64,000 nucleotides of DNA from JASLMY01 sp965226475 (lineage in GTDB: Bacteria > Pseudomonadota > Alphaproteobacteria > GCA-2731375), in assembly GCA_965226475.1 (NCBI GenBank), contig CBDDDJ010000004.1, forward strand, positions 2,232,001 through 2,296,000, read 5' to 3'. A program made the translations under genes and the position numbers. The notes under the pieces are model-generated. The model saw only the letters and a list, made by a program, of their open reading frames with translations. It ran no database searches and was not told where the DNA came from. Numbering within the stretch: position 1 is the stretch's first letter; every line of letters begins with the position of its first letter. Shown here piece by piece: positions 43,300-52,273 of this stretch.

Positions 43300-43581
43300 T
43301 CACTCGATAAGGGTGGATGGAAAGCCCGTGCCGGCCGTGGCGGTGGCCAATGCCGGGACGTTGGTCTTGGTGTCGTCAAAGGTCACCATCGCGTCCTTGC
43401 GACGGGCCGATACCTCGACGGTTTGAACGCCTTCGACCTCGGTGCGCGCTTGCTCGACCATGTAGGCACGGCCAGCGCACGAGAAATCGCCCATGCTCGA
43501 CTTCACGGTTTGCTCGGCCGCGAAGGCGGAGGGAGCCGCAAGCGGCGCGAGCGACGAGGTGGCGGCAAGAAATGTTCTCAT
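43300..43581 (-). CDS. merP: MerP-like periplasmic protein with one metal-site cysteine
   Basis: A 93-residue protein: a signal peptide (RTFLAATSSLAPLAAPSAFA) then an HMA-like domain, EQTVKSSMGDFSCAGRAYMV, with VEGVQTVEVSARRKDAMVTF and DDTKTNVPALATATAGTGFP, which lines up with MerP. The usual GMTCxxC has become GDFSCAGR, so only the first cysteine remains and Hg(II) binding should be weak. Upstream of the membrane gene by 6 bp in the mer transcript. Confidence 0.75.
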   Translation of the reverse strand: MRTFLAATSSLAPLAAPSAFAAEQTVKSSMGDFSCAGRAYMVEQARTEVEGVQTVEVSARRKDAMVTFDDTKTNVPALATATAGTGFPSTLIE

Positions 43582-43599
43582 GTCTTGATCCTTTTTTCG

Positions 43600-43776
43600 T
43601 CAGACGCCGAGTTGATAGGGCGAGAGCGCCGAGAGGTTCCCCATCCATGCGCCGCCGATGCCGACCCCGAGACGTGCGGCGGCGATCGCGCCGAGGACGC
43701 CGCCGACGGCGATGAGCCCGGTCGGCGCCGGGCGGGGCCGATCGGCTCGCGTTGATATTTCCCGCCGTTCCGACAT
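43600..43776 (-). pseudogene. merT: Truncated MerT-like transporter
   Basis: About 58 codons (or 63 from an ATG at 43791) encode TGLIAVGGVLGAIAAARLGV then GIGGAWMGNLSALSPYQ, lined up with the first half of MerT (GFSGAWIGNLTVLEPYRP). The CC pair of the first helix is replaced by AA/AR, and the frame stops after SPYQLGV, losing helices 2 and 3. No mercury transport is expected. No merR is visible between it and the IS5 element. Confidence 0.6.
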
Positions 43777-43818
43777 CGGCGCGCTCCCCATGCCTGAGAG
43801 TCCGACTCGAAATGAATC

Positions 43819-44706
43819 GAGTGTTTTCAGGCTCTTGCGAGACGGCGCGTGAGGAGTTGGATGCTGGCGAGGAAGATCCAGGCCTCGGCGGTCTCGATGG
43901 CCGTCTCGAAGTCCTTGGCCAGCCGCCGGTTTCGATTGAGCCAGGCGAGCGTGCGCTCGACGACCCATCGGCGGGGCAGGAGTTGGAAGCCCTTCACGCC
44001 CGCGGGACGGTTGACGATCTCCAGCGACCAGCGGCCGATCCGCTTCAGTGCGCCCTCGAGCTTGGGCCCGGCATAGGCGCCGTCGGCGAAGACGTGGCGC
44101 AGGCGGGGAAAGTGGCGGGGGATGGCGGCGAACACCGCCGGCGCGCCGTCGCGGTCCTGGATCTCGGCGCCGTGGACCACGACCGCGACCAGCAGGCCGC
44201 CGGTGTCGGTGAGGATGTGACGCTTGCGGCCCTTGACTTTCTTTCCGGCGTCGAAGCCCCGGATACCGCCGCTTTCCGTGGTTTTTACGCTCTGACTGTC
44301 GATGATACCGGCCGACGGGCCGGCCGCGCGGCCCTCGGCCTCGCGCGCCGCGACCAGCAGTTGCCGGTTGACCTCGGACCAGGTGCCGTCGTCCCGCCAG
44401 AGATAAAAGTAGCGCTGCACCGTCGAGCGTGGCGGGAAGTCCCGGGGCAGCATGCGCCATGGACAGCCGCTACGCAGTAGGTAGAGGATCGCGTTCACCA
44501 CCTCGCGCAATGCCGTCGTCCGAGGCCGTCCCAGCGCTTTGGCGCGAGGCAGCAACGGCTCCAGCACCTTCCATTCTCCATCCGTCAGGTCGCTTGCGTA
44601 GCGCAGCAGGTCGCGTTCATACTTCGGGCGAGTGATTTTGGTCCACATGTTGTGTCTCCCTGGTTGCTAAATACAAACAGTGAATCACAACTGACTGAAA
44701 TCACTC
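43819..44706 (-). mobile_element. IS5-family insertion sequence
   Basis: A single-transposase element of about 0.89 kb. Imperfect inverted ends are visible: gagtgttttcag at 43819 and gagtgatttcag reading inward from 44706. No clear target duplication was found, so the boundaries are accurate only to a few bases. It separates the mer operon from the pilus cluster and has removed the 5' part of the pilus subunit gene. Confidence 0.8.
43827..44648 (-). CDS. IS5-family transposase
   Basis: A 273-residue DDE transposase. The N-terminal region YASDLTDGEWKVLEPLLP and SGCPWRMLPRDFPPRSTVQRYFYLW are the IS5/IS1031-type DUF4096 domain. The catalytic part shows GIIDSQSVKTTE (Asp), VFADGAYAGPKL (Asp) and RRWVVERTLAWLNRNRRL (Glu). 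It is complete; the stop lies within the left terminal repeat. Confidence 0.93.
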   Translation of the reverse strand: MWTKITRPKYERDLLRYASDLTDGEWKVLEPLLPRAKALGRPRTTALREVVNAILYLLRSGCPWRMLPRDFPPRSTVQRYFYLWRDDGTWSEVNRQLLVAAREAEGRAAGPSAGIIDSQSVKTTESGGIRGFDAGKKVKGRKRHILTDTGGLLVAVVVHGAEIQDRDGAPAVFAAIPRHFPRLRHVFADGAYAGPKLEGALKRIGRWSLEIVNRPAGVKGFQLLPRRWVVERTLAWLNRNRRLAKDFETAIETAEAWIFLASIQLLTRRLARA

Positions 44707-45096
44707 AACTCTTTTCGGGCCAGACACTGACGGTGGACAATTCCTCGGGCATCCTCGTCGGCGCCATCAACGAGAAGTGCAATGATCCCGATGGCTACAC
44801 CGTCCAGGTCGGCAGTCAGAACGCCATCGGCGTCGGTTCCGGCCCGGCCTTCATGGAAGGCGCCGTCGATCTGGAAACGTTGGACTTACACCATCGTCTA
44901 CGACTTTGGCGGCGGCGGGGCGACGGATGTCGCGCTGACGGCCGGCAACAATACCGACGTCGCCGGGACGAAGGCGAAGACCGGTGGTCTGGGCGTGGCG
45001 ATTTCGATCGGCGTGAAATACGACGGCACCGCGGTCCTGCTTTCGCCGGACGCCTACTCGGACACCATCGTGATCACGGTTACCGCGGTTCCCTAA
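44707..45096 (+). pseudogene. Spore coat protein U-like pilus subunit, 5' end removed and frameshifted
   Basis: The remaining frame reads SGQTLTVDNSSGILVGAINE, then GYTVQVGSQNAIGVG, and after a shift near 44870 continues WTYTIVYDFGGGGATDVALT to VVITVTAVP-type end (TIVITVTAVP). This is a beta-sandwich subunit of the SCPU/Csu or fimbrial type. The extra base is in gaaacgttgg. The signal peptide and first strand are missing where IS5 ends. A strong terminator follows. Confidence 0.7.
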
Positions 45097-45118
45097 GCGG
45101 CCCGGTCCGAATACCAGC

Positions 45119-45152
45119 CGCGCCGGCATCGCTTGATGCCGGCGCGTTTTTT
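45119..45152 (+). terminator. Strong intrinsic terminator after the pilus subunit
   Basis: A perfect 12-bp stem, cgcgccggcatc / gatgccggcgcg, with a gctt loop and six T residues. It would cut most transcripts after the main subunit and before the chaperone and usher, a known way to set subunit excess. Confidence 0.92.
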
Positions 45153-45286
45153 GCGTTTGCAGGCCCGCCATCGCGGCAATGAATGCCCGCTCGCCCCGGA
45201 TCGAACGAACGGCATCGACAATCGGGGCCAGACCGGACCATCATTGGTCGATCGATTTGATTCGCCGTCGGGGAGGTCGTGTGGAT

Positions 45287-46048
45287 ATGGGGATGATGCG
45301 CCTCGGGGCAATTTCGAGAATTTTTCTTACCTCCGCCGCCCTCGTTCTGGGCGCCGTCGCGCCGGCGGCGGCCCTGACATTCACGCCCCTCGTCCAGGAG
45401 TTTTCCGGCAGTGGACCCGGATCGAAGCAGGTCTTCCGCGTGGGCAACGAAGGCGACGGGCCGATTGCCGTTCAGGTCGAGATCAAGGGCCGGCACGTCG
45501 CCACGGACGGCAGGGAGACATTGAGCGATGCCGACGAGGAGTTCGTGATCTTTCCTCCCCAGATGGTGTTGAAGGCGGGCGAAGAGCGATTGGTCCGGGT
45601 CCAATGGCTGGGCGATCCGGCACCGACGCGCCAGCTCGGCTACCGGATCATCGCCGAGCAGCTGCCGGTGAACTTCGACAACGAGCAGCCGGCCTCCAAC
45701 CAGCTGCGGATTCTGGTCCGCTACGAGGGTTCCATTTATATTTCGCCCCCCGGCGCGGAGAGCCGTCTCGGCGTCACCGCCACGGCGCGGACCGGGGCTG
45801 GCGGCGAGCGCCAGGTCTTTCTGGTCTTCGCCAACACTGGGACGGCCTACCAGGTGATGCGAAACCTCGAGCTGACGCTCACCTCCACCGTCGACGCGAC
45901 GACCGTCACCCTGACGTTGGAGCAACTGAAGGGCGTATCGGGACAGAACGTTCAGGCGGGCCGGGAACGGCACTTCGCGATTGCCTGGCCGGCCGGCCTG
46001 ACGGCGGGACCGCTCGACGCCACCATGCGGACTGGAACGCGTCGCTAG
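45287..46048 (+). CDS. Periplasmic pilus chaperone (Csu/FimC type)
   Basis: A 253-residue periplasmic chaperone. A signal peptide (about residues 1-29, ending AAPAAALT-like before LTFTPLVQEFSG) is followed by two Ig-like domains. QVFRVGNEGDGPIAVQVEIKGR is the first strand set, FPPQMVLKAGEERLVRVQW the G1 region used for donor-strand complementation, and GSIYISPPGA the linker. The ATG at 45287 lies 10 bp after gggagg. It would fold pilin subunits for the usher encoded next. Confidence 0.85.
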   Translation: MGMMRLGAISRIFLTSAALVLGAVAPAAALTFTPLVQEFSGSGPGSKQVFRVGNEGDGPIAVQVEIKGRHVATDGRETLSDADEEFVIFPPQMVLKAGEERLVRVQWLGDPAPTRQLGYRIIAEQLPVNFDNEQPASNQLRILVRYEGSIYISPPGAESRLGVTATARTGAGGERQVFLVFANTGTAYQVMRNLELTLTSTVDATTVTLTLEQLKGVSGQNVQAGRERHFAIAWPAGLTAGPLDATMRTGTRR

Positions 46049-46208
46049 CGTGGTGGATTTGAAGTTCCTCCGAGGATGGGGGCGGGCACCGTGAGGAGCT
46101 TCAAATCCGTAAACCACGCTAGAATCATGATTCCGCCAGTGTCCCTGTCAAATCGGAAGTTCGTTCGGCGCCCGCCATCTATGCCGCGAACTTCCGATTC
46201 GGGACACT
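46045..46208. repeat. Two adjacent palindromes between chaperone and usher genes
   Basis: Palindrome 1 (46045-46122): ctagcgtggtggatttgaag pairs with cttcaaatcc...accacgctag. Palindrome 2 (46138-46208): agtgtccc and atcggaagttcg pair with cgaacttccgat and gggacact. Both are imperfect with long loops. They may act as an mRNA processing or termination structure or be inserted repeats. Confidence 0.75.
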
Positions 46209-46227
46209 AGCCGGCCGGTCCGTGCCG

Positions 46228-48730
46228 ATGCCATCGACCACCGGGCTTGTCCGAGGGGCGGTCTCGCTCGTCCTCCTGACGGCCTGCCTCTGCGCGCTCG
46301 TTTCCATCGACCCGGCGTTATCGCAGCAGCGGCGCCCGAGCCAGGCCGATTCCGACACCCTCTTCGAGCGGGCCTTCGGCCGCCGGCCCGGCGCGGCGGC
46401 TGGACCTGCCGGTCGTGGTCGACGGGCGGGTTGCGGGCGAGGTAGCCTCGCTCGTCACCGACGATGCCGATGCCGCCCGCTTTCAACGGGACGGTCTTGT
46501 GGCCGCCTTGCGGGACCGGGTGATCGAGGACGTTTTGGCGAAGATCGCCGAGGCCGCCGACGCGCGGGGCTTCATCGCTATCGATGCGCTGAACCAGGCC
46601 GGTCTCGAGGCCGTATTCGACCTCGCGTCATTGCGGTTGGTGATCTCGGTCCCGCTCCGCATTCGTCCCGTCCAGGAGAGAGGTTTCGGCGGTCGGGGAC
46701 CCGTCGGCGGCGCCCCCCGACCGCCCGCCCGTTTCAGCGGTTTCCTGAATGCGCGAACCTCGCTCGACTATGTCCATGTCGGCGCGGCGGCGCGGCGCCA
46801 GCCCCTGTTGTCCGACCTCGACGCGGCGCTGCGCCTCGGCCCCGTGGTCCTGCAAGGCGAAAGTTCCTTCAACGAAGACGCCAGCCCGAAGTTTCGCCGC
46901 GATGGGCTTCGCCTGATCCATGACGATGTCGAGCGCTCGCGCCGCTATGCCGCCGGAGACATCGGCTATCCGATCCGGGGCTTCCAGCGCTTCCGCGCCC
47001 TCGGCGGCGTCGCGGTCGCCAGCGAGTTCACGCTCCAGCCCTATCGCATCACGATTCCCTCCGGCCGCCACCAGTTCGACCTCGAGCGCGAGTCGTTGGT
47101 CGAGGTGTTGTTGAACGGTCGGCGGATCAGCCTGCAACGCCTGCCGGCCGGGCGCTATGATTTCCGCGATTTCCCGCTCTCGACCGGCGATAACCTGGTC
47201 CAGCTCCGAATCATCGACCCGGTCCGGGGTGAACAGGTGATCGACCTCGATTTCCAGTTCGACAGTGGCCTGCTGGCGCCCGGAATCGACGAATACGCCT
47301 ATGTCCTGGGGGTGCCATCGACGGTGACGCCCGGCGGTCTGGACTACGAGACGCTCCGGCCGGTCTTTTCCGCCTTTCATCGCCGCGGCTTCAGCAAGGT
47401 TTTGACCCTGGGTCTCAACGCCCAGGGCGACCAGACCACGCAGCAATTGGGCGGCGAGGCCGTCTGGGCCTCGCCCTTGGGCAATCTGGTCCTCGATGGC
47501 GCCGTCAGCCTGTTCGAGGGCGACACGCCCGACGTCGCCGCCGAGGCAAGCTACATCTTGCGCGCCAACGACGGCGGCTACGGACGCCGGACCACCGCCT
47601 TTGGCCTCGGCTATACCGGACGCCGGTTCTCGACGATCGGAACGGAGGTGGCCGACAATTCGATCGCCGCGCGGGGGTTCGCGCAACACAGCTTCGCGCT
47701 CTCCGACGACATCAATATCGGCCTCGGCGCTTCCGTTTCGCTGCCCCATGACAATTCCGGGGCGATGGCGCACCGGCAATCGATCGACGCTTCCTACAAC
47801 CCGACGCGGGACGTCACCCTGCGCCTGCGCGTCGAGCACGACCGCGACCGCGCCGGCGACGACGACTACGGCGCCTTCCTGAGCCTGCAATGGCGCCCCG
47901 AGGGGCGGCGTGACTTCTTCCAGGCGACCCACGACACGTTGAGTGGCGTCAGCAACCTGGAATGGCAACATCCCGCCGAGCATCCCGCGCAGGACCTGCA
48001 CGGCAGCGCCATCATCACCCGCGACCGCGACAGCCACGGAATCGGCGGCAGTCTGCTCTACAACGATTATCGGGCCGAGCTCTCGGCGCGCCACGATCTC
48101 GCCATCCGCCGTGACGGGACCCTAGGCGAGAACCGCGATCAGCGCAGCAGCCTCCGTCTGGGAACCGCCCTCGTCTTCGCCGACGGGACTTTCGGCCTCG
48201 GCCGCCCGGTAACCGACAGCTTCGCGATTCTGGCGCCACGTCCCAATCTCGCCGGCCAGCAGGTCGATGTCGGTGGCTCCTCGGAGTGGCCGAGAGCCCG
48301 AATCGACGCGCTTGGCCCGGCGGTGATGCATGACCTCGCCGCCTACCGCCGCCATTCACTGGCGATTTCCGCCCCCGACCTGCCGTTCGGCTACGACGTC
48401 GGCGCCAGCAACTATCTGGTCGAGGCGCCGCTCAACGGTGGCACCCTGATCCAGATCGGCACGGAGGCGACGGTTTTGCTGGACGGCAGCCTGCGCGATC
48501 GCGCGGGCCAGCCGGTGTCCCTCGTGGCCGGCCAGGCCCGGCGGAGCGACGACCCCGAGGCCGAGCCGATCGCCTTCTTCACCAACCGCAAGGGCCGCTT
48601 CCGGATCGACGGTCTGAGACCAGGACGCCATGAAATCACCCTCTTCCGCGACGCGGGCGGCGGCTTTACGGTCGTGGTGCCGGACGATGCGGTGGGCCTC
48701 CATGAAGTCGGCACCATCATCGTGGAGTAG
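46228..48730 (+). pseudogene. Outer-membrane pilus usher, frameshifted after the signal peptide
   Basis: The signal peptide frame is TGLVRGAVSLVLLTACLCAL and continues to DTLFERAFGRRP; then an extra base near 46390 moves the rest (RRLDLPVVVDGRVAGEVASL onward, about 775 codons) into the next frame, open to 48730. The body has a usher barrel and plug: ISLQRLPAGRYDFRDFPLST, LDFQFDSGLLAPGIDEYAYV and the C-terminal FFTNRKGRFRIDGLRPGRHE. One base removed gives a continuous usher of about 830 residues. It is either inactive or the site of a base-call error. Confidence 0.78.
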
Positions 48731-48738
48731 GATGCGCC

Positions 48739-49716
48739 ATGGGCACGCGAAGCAAACAGCTCGGATCGGCGCCGCGCCCGTGCCGCATCGCCGCGGCGCT
48801 GCTGGCGGCCGGCGCTCTGATCGCCGCGGGCCCGGCCCTCGCCTGCACCGACTTGCAGTTCCGCAGCCTCGGGCAGCAAACCTGGGTCGGTTCCCGGGGA
48901 TCGGGCTACGACGTGTTCGATGCGAGCCAGATCGTGCGGGCTGTGATGTTCCAGGTCCGCAAGCGCGGGGCGGCGGGGTGCGATTTCTTCGTCACCGCTT
49001 CGACTGGCAACGGGGGTGGTTTCGGGCGTGAATTGCGGGCGGGCGCCGATGCCGTCATGCACAATCTCTATACCGGGAGCACGCCGGCGAACGTGATCGA
49101 GGATCTTTCCGTCGGCAACCCCACCGTACTGGCCGCCAGCGCGCCGGCGGGCGGCAATAGCCACGCCGACATGACCTTCTATTGGAGCATCGATCCCAGT
49201 CAGGTGGTCGATTCCGCGATCTACCAAGACACGATCACCTTCAGCCTCTACGAGGGAACGACGGCGGCCTCGACCTTGCACGACACGGTCAATGTCCGTT
49301 TTCGCGCGGCCGTGTCGGATACCACCGAACTCTCGCTGGTCGATACCGGCGGCGGCTTCGACGAGACCGACCTGCGGCAGAATCTGAATTTTCCGAATTT
49401 GACGCGGGGCGCGACACTCGGCTTCGATCTCCTGATCCGGACCAATACCGGCTACGACATCACCATGAGCTCCGACAATCGCGGCGTTCTGGTGATGACC
49501 GGGCCCCACCGCGACGATAGCGAGATCCCCTATATCCTCCGCCTCGATTCCGCCGCCATCGATCTCGGCGCCGCCAGGACGACGATCGCCGGTCCGACGG
49601 GCGCCACCATGGCGGCGGGAAACCGCCATGTCGTCGAGGTCGAGATCGGCGAAGTTGGCAACGCCTCGGCCGGCACCTACGAGGACAACGTAACCGTCAC
49701 CGTGAGTTCCAAGTAA
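48739..49716 (+). CDS. Spore coat protein U domain protein, probable pilus tip subunit
   Basis: A 325-residue secreted protein. The signal peptide (RIAAALLAAGALIAAGPALA) precedes CTDLQFRSLG. It has two SCPU-like beta-sandwich halves, ending with ASAGTYEDNVTVTVSSK, the donor-strand-compatible end typical of this family (TGTYTDTVTVTVTY). The two-domain form resembles the CsuE tip adhesin. It follows the usher by 8 bp and completes the cluster. Confidence 0.85.
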   Translation: MGTRSKQLGSAPRPCRIAAALLAAGALIAAGPALACTDLQFRSLGQQTWVGSRGSGYDVFDASQIVRAVMFQVRKRGAAGCDFFVTASTGNGGGFGRELRAGADAVMHNLYTGSTPANVIEDLSVGNPTVLAASAPAGGNSHADMTFYWSIDPSQVVDSAIYQDTITFSLYEGTTAASTLHDTVNVRFRAAVSDTTELSLVDTGGGFDETDLRQNLNFPNLTRGATLGFDLLIRTNTGYDITMSSDNRGVLVMTGPHRDDSEIPYILRLDSAAIDLGAARTTIAGPTGATMAAGNRHVVEVEIGEVGNASAGTYEDNVTVTVSSK

Positions 49717-49851
49717 TACTAACCCGCAATGAGAGGGACTCCTTGAGGGTTGTCTGGCGTTCGGACGCCACGCGGGCTTTTCCTCGGCTTAGCTCGCCCG
49801 CGCGGTCGCGCTTGCCGACCCGCGATGAGTTGCACGCAACGCAGGTCGCCA
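49717..49851. repeat. Two-hairpin repeat R2, copy b
   Basis: Starts tactaacccgcaatgag and ends tgcacgcaacgcaggtcg; the spacer has cgccacgcgggcttttcctc and cgcgcggtcgcgc as in copy a. The left hairpin has partly decayed (agagggactccttgag). It begins within a few bases of the stop of the pilus tip gene. Confidence 0.88.
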
Positions 49852-50218
49852 TGACACGGGCGGTTCGCCCGCACCTGGAGCGTGGCGATGGCTTGCCCCG
49901 ACTGCTGATTGCAGGGGTGAGATGGCCGATGAGCGCGCATGTTCACAGCCACCACCGCCCCGCCGCCGGCGGGCCAATCCGGCGTGGCGCCAGCCGTCGA
50001 CGGCGGATCGCCGGCCCGGGTGGGATGGAAGGCGCTGGCCACGCGCCGCGTTCCGATGGCATGCGACCAAGCCGTCCTTCCGGGCGCCGTCGCTCCGGCT
50101 TGACCGAAAGGGGCGATGATGACATCAAACGGGAGGCCCGGCGGCGGCAATCATGGTGCCGTCGAAGACAGGTTCATCCCGTGGCCACGATCATCGGCAA
50201 GCGCAAGGGAGCCTCCCA
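49852..50218. other. Intergenic region without recognisable gene
   Basis: 367 bp between R2 copy b and the next gene. Frames exist on both strands but have no family resemblance and no convincing starts. The segment near 50161 to 50218 may hold the promoter of the next gene. Confidence 0.4.
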
Positions 50219-50572
50219 ATGCAAACCAAGGCCAAGTTCTTCTTCTTTGCGAGCATGGATGTCGCCCCCGAAAAGGACGCGCTGTTCAACGAAGTCTACG
50301 ACCAGGAGCACGTACCGATGCTGCTGAAGGTACCGGGCGTCATCTCCGTCGTCCGGCTGGAGGCACGGCCCCTGGCCTTGAGCATCGGCGGCGAGCGAAA
50401 AACCATCGTTGCCGAGGGGGAGCCGAAATATACCGCGATCTACGAAATCGAAAGCCCCGAGGTGCTGGTGAGCGACGCCTGGTCCGAGGCGGTGGAGGCT
50501 GGCCGTTGGCCCAAGGAGGTTCGCCCCTACACCTCGAACCGCCGACATGTTCTGCGCGAGGTCACGGGCTGA
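50219..50572 (+). CDS. Small EthD-like / dimeric alpha-beta barrel protein
   Basis: A 117-residue protein. It begins MQTKAKFFFFASMDVAPEKD and has EVYDQEHVPMLLKVPGVISV followed by EPKYTAIYEIESPEVL, the pattern of EthD-like or DUF4286-type ferredoxin-like fold dimers. These proteins often assist ring-cleavage or heme oxygenase-like chemistry, but many are uncharacterised. The start follows gggagcctccca. R2 copy c begins at its stop. Confidence 0.7.
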   Translation: MQTKAKFFFFASMDVAPEKDALFNEVYDQEHVPMLLKVPGVISVVRLEARPLALSIGGERKTIVAEGEPKYTAIYEIESPEVLVSDAWSEAVEAGRWPKEVRPYTSNRRHVLREVTG

Positions 50573-50707
50573 TACCAACCCGCGATGAGTGGGGCCCATT
50601 GCCGATTGTGTGGCGTTCAAGCGCCACGCGGGCTTTTCCTCGCATAGGCTCGGGCGCGCGGTCGCGCTTGCCGACCCGCGTTGAGTTGCACTCAACGCAG
50701 GTCGGTA
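50573..50707. repeat. Two-hairpin repeat R2, copy c
   Basis: Ends taccaacccgcgatgagtgg and cactcaacgcaggtcggta, with the conserved spacer. It is immediately followed in direct orientation by copy d, making a tandem pair, as BIMEs often do. Confidence 0.9.
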
Positions 50708-50851
50708 TTATCCCAACCGCCAATGAGTGGAACTCATAGCCGGTCGTCGGGCGTTCAGACGCCACGCGGGCTTTTCCTCGCTATTGCTCGGGCGCGCGGT
50801 TGCGCTTGCCGATCGGTGTAGCGCACCCGGTTCCTTGGACACAAGTTTGTC

Positions 50852-51757
50852 TCACGCGGCGGGCCTGATTGAGATCGCGGCGTGCCACGCCTGACGAGCT
50901 TGAGCGGGGCTCAGGTAGCCGTTCTTTTCGACGATCCACTGGGCATTGTAGAGTTCGACGAAGTCGCGGACGGCGTCCCGCAGCTCCGCGATGTTGCGGT
51001 AGATGCGACCATGGATGATCTGTTCCTTCAGCGTGCGATTGAACCGCTCGGCGACGCCGTTGGTCTGGGGCTCGGCGACGAAGGCGTAGGACGGCTGGAT
51101 GCCCCAGAACTTGATCTGGTTGGTGAAGTGGTCCGACAGATACTGGGAGCCGTGATCCATCCGCAAGGCCAGCCCCCGAGCCGCGCCGGCCGCGGTCGAG
51201 CCATACAGCCCGGCAAGCCCCATGGAGATCGGCTGCAGGGCGGCGAAGCGGTCGCCGCGCTTGCAGACATGCCAGCCGACACACTCGGCGTTCCAATGCT
51301 CGACGGCGGTGAAGATCCAGCCCCAGCCGTCGTCCACCGTGAACACCCGAACGCCATCGGTGCCCCACATGAGGTTCGGGGCATGAGTGATGATCTCACC
51401 GTCATGGGGATTGCCGCCACGGCGGCGGCAGCGATGGGGCGAGAGCAGATTGTTCTCGCGCATCAGGCGGAGCACCCGCTTGCGGGCAACCCGGATGTCG
51501 CGACAGACCCGAAGCCGAGCCCAGACCTTGCGGTAGCCCTCGCCCTCCCAGGGCGATGCCTCCAGGTCGGCTTCGATCGCCACCAGCAGCGCCTGGTCCG
51601 AGATCGCGGGCTTCGGTCCCCGACGCTTTGCCGGCGGCTGCTCGGCGTGCTGGCCGGAGGTCATGGCGTAGAACGAGGAGCGGGCCATGCCCCAGGCGGC
51701 GCAGACCCGCCGCAGGCCGTAGGCCAGACCCGTGCCGGGCGAGGTGGCGGCACTCAT
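50852..51757 (-). CDS. IS3-family transposase OrfB (rve integrase core)
   Basis: A 301-residue DDE recombinase. An HTH_21-like N-terminal region (PWEGEGYRKVWARLRVCRDI) precedes the core: LMWGTDGVRVFTVDDG (Asp), LRMDHGSQYLSD (Asp) and PQTNGVAERFNRTLKEQ (Glu). The start ATG overlaps the orfA stop by four bases, so expression may use coupling in place of the -1 frameshift usual in IS3. Complete. Confidence 0.93.
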   Translation of the reverse strand: MSAATSPGTGLAYGLRRVCAAWGMARSSFYAMTSGQHAEQPPAKRRGPKPAISDQALLVAIEADLEASPWEGEGYRKVWARLRVCRDIRVARKRVLRLMRENNLLSPHRCRRRGGNPHDGEIITHAPNLMWGTDGVRVFTVDDGWGWIFTAVEHWNAECVGWHVCKRGDRFAALQPISMGLAGLYGSTAAGAARGLALRMDHGSQYLSDHFTNQIKFWGIQPSYAFVAEPQTNGVAERFNRTLKEQIIHGRIYRNIAELRDAVRDFVELYNAQWIVEKNGYLSPAQARQAWHAAISIRPAA

Positions 51758-52185
51758 CGCCGCGACCTCCGCCGCCCCAAAGGGCCGAAGGTCTCCGTCT
51801 TGGCCTCCAGCAGTTCCACCTGCATGGTCAACTCTCCGATCCGCTTCATGGCGCTATCCAGTTCCGCCTGCACCGGATCGCCCTTGCGTTGCTTGAGCGA
51901 GGCGTCGATCCCGCCGATCGCTTTCTCACGCCACTGCTCGAGCCGGAAGATCTCTACGCCCAACTGGCGCGACAGAAGTTGCACCGGCTCGTCACGCAAA
52001 AGCCGCGGAACGACCTCACGCTTGCGCGCCACCGTCCATCGCTGGCCAAGTCCCAGCGGGCCTGCCGGCAAAGCCTGGCCTGGGGAAAACGTGGACGAGC
52101 CAAGCTCGCCCGCATTTACCACAGGCCCATCAACAGCAACTTTCTTCTCAAAATTATCGGCCATGTTCCGGTCCTCCTTGGACAC
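51754..52185 (-). CDS. IS3-family OrfA DNA-binding protein
   Basis: A 143-residue protein. The helix-turn-helix region is QRWTVARKREVVPRLLRDEP followed by LLSRQLGVEIFRLEQWREKA. The C-terminal part (AELDSAMKRIGELTMQVELL) is the leucine-zipper-like dimerisation helix. It recognises the element's ends. An N-terminal extension of about 45 residues is longer than in most OrfA; an internal start is possible. Confidence 0.85.
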   Translation of the reverse strand: MSKEDRNMADNFEKKVAVDGPVVNAGELGSSTFSPGQALPAGPLGLGQRWTVARKREVVPRLLRDEPVQLLSRQLGVEIFRLEQWREKAIGGIDASLKQRKGDPVQAELDSAMKRIGELTMQVELLEAKTETFGPLGRRRSRR

Positions 52186-52273
52186 TTCGATTAAGCCAAT
52201 TCTGTGTCCAAGGAAATCGGGTCCGACTCACGCTTGCCGATCGGCGATGAGTCGGGCTCATCGCCGATCGGTA

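Larger units (their letters stand above)
50817..52230 (-). mobile_element. IS3-family insertion sequence within repeat R2
   Basis: A 1414-bp element bounded by TG...CA. The inverted ends share acccg-tt-ccttggacac (left gcacccggttccttggacac, right complement ggacccgatttccttggaca). The flanks carry a 14-bp direct repeat, cgcttgccgatcgg, at 50803-50816 and 52231-52244, longer than the 3-5 bp usual for IS3. Both genes are open. Confidence 0.87.
50708..52273. repeat. Two-hairpin repeat R2, copy d, interrupted by IS3
   Basis: The left part (50708-50816) and right part (52231-52273) make one R2 unit when the 1414-bp IS3 element and one copy of cgcttgccgatcgg are removed. The left hairpin pairs atgagt with actcat, the right hairpin pairs cgatgagt-type arms around cgg with ccgatcgg ends. 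Confidence 0.8.

Noticed and set aside
50803..50816. CRISPR-like direct repeats in the R2 array
   Set aside because: Units are 135 bp with conserved spacers and internal hairpins, not short repeats with unique spacers; no cas genes.
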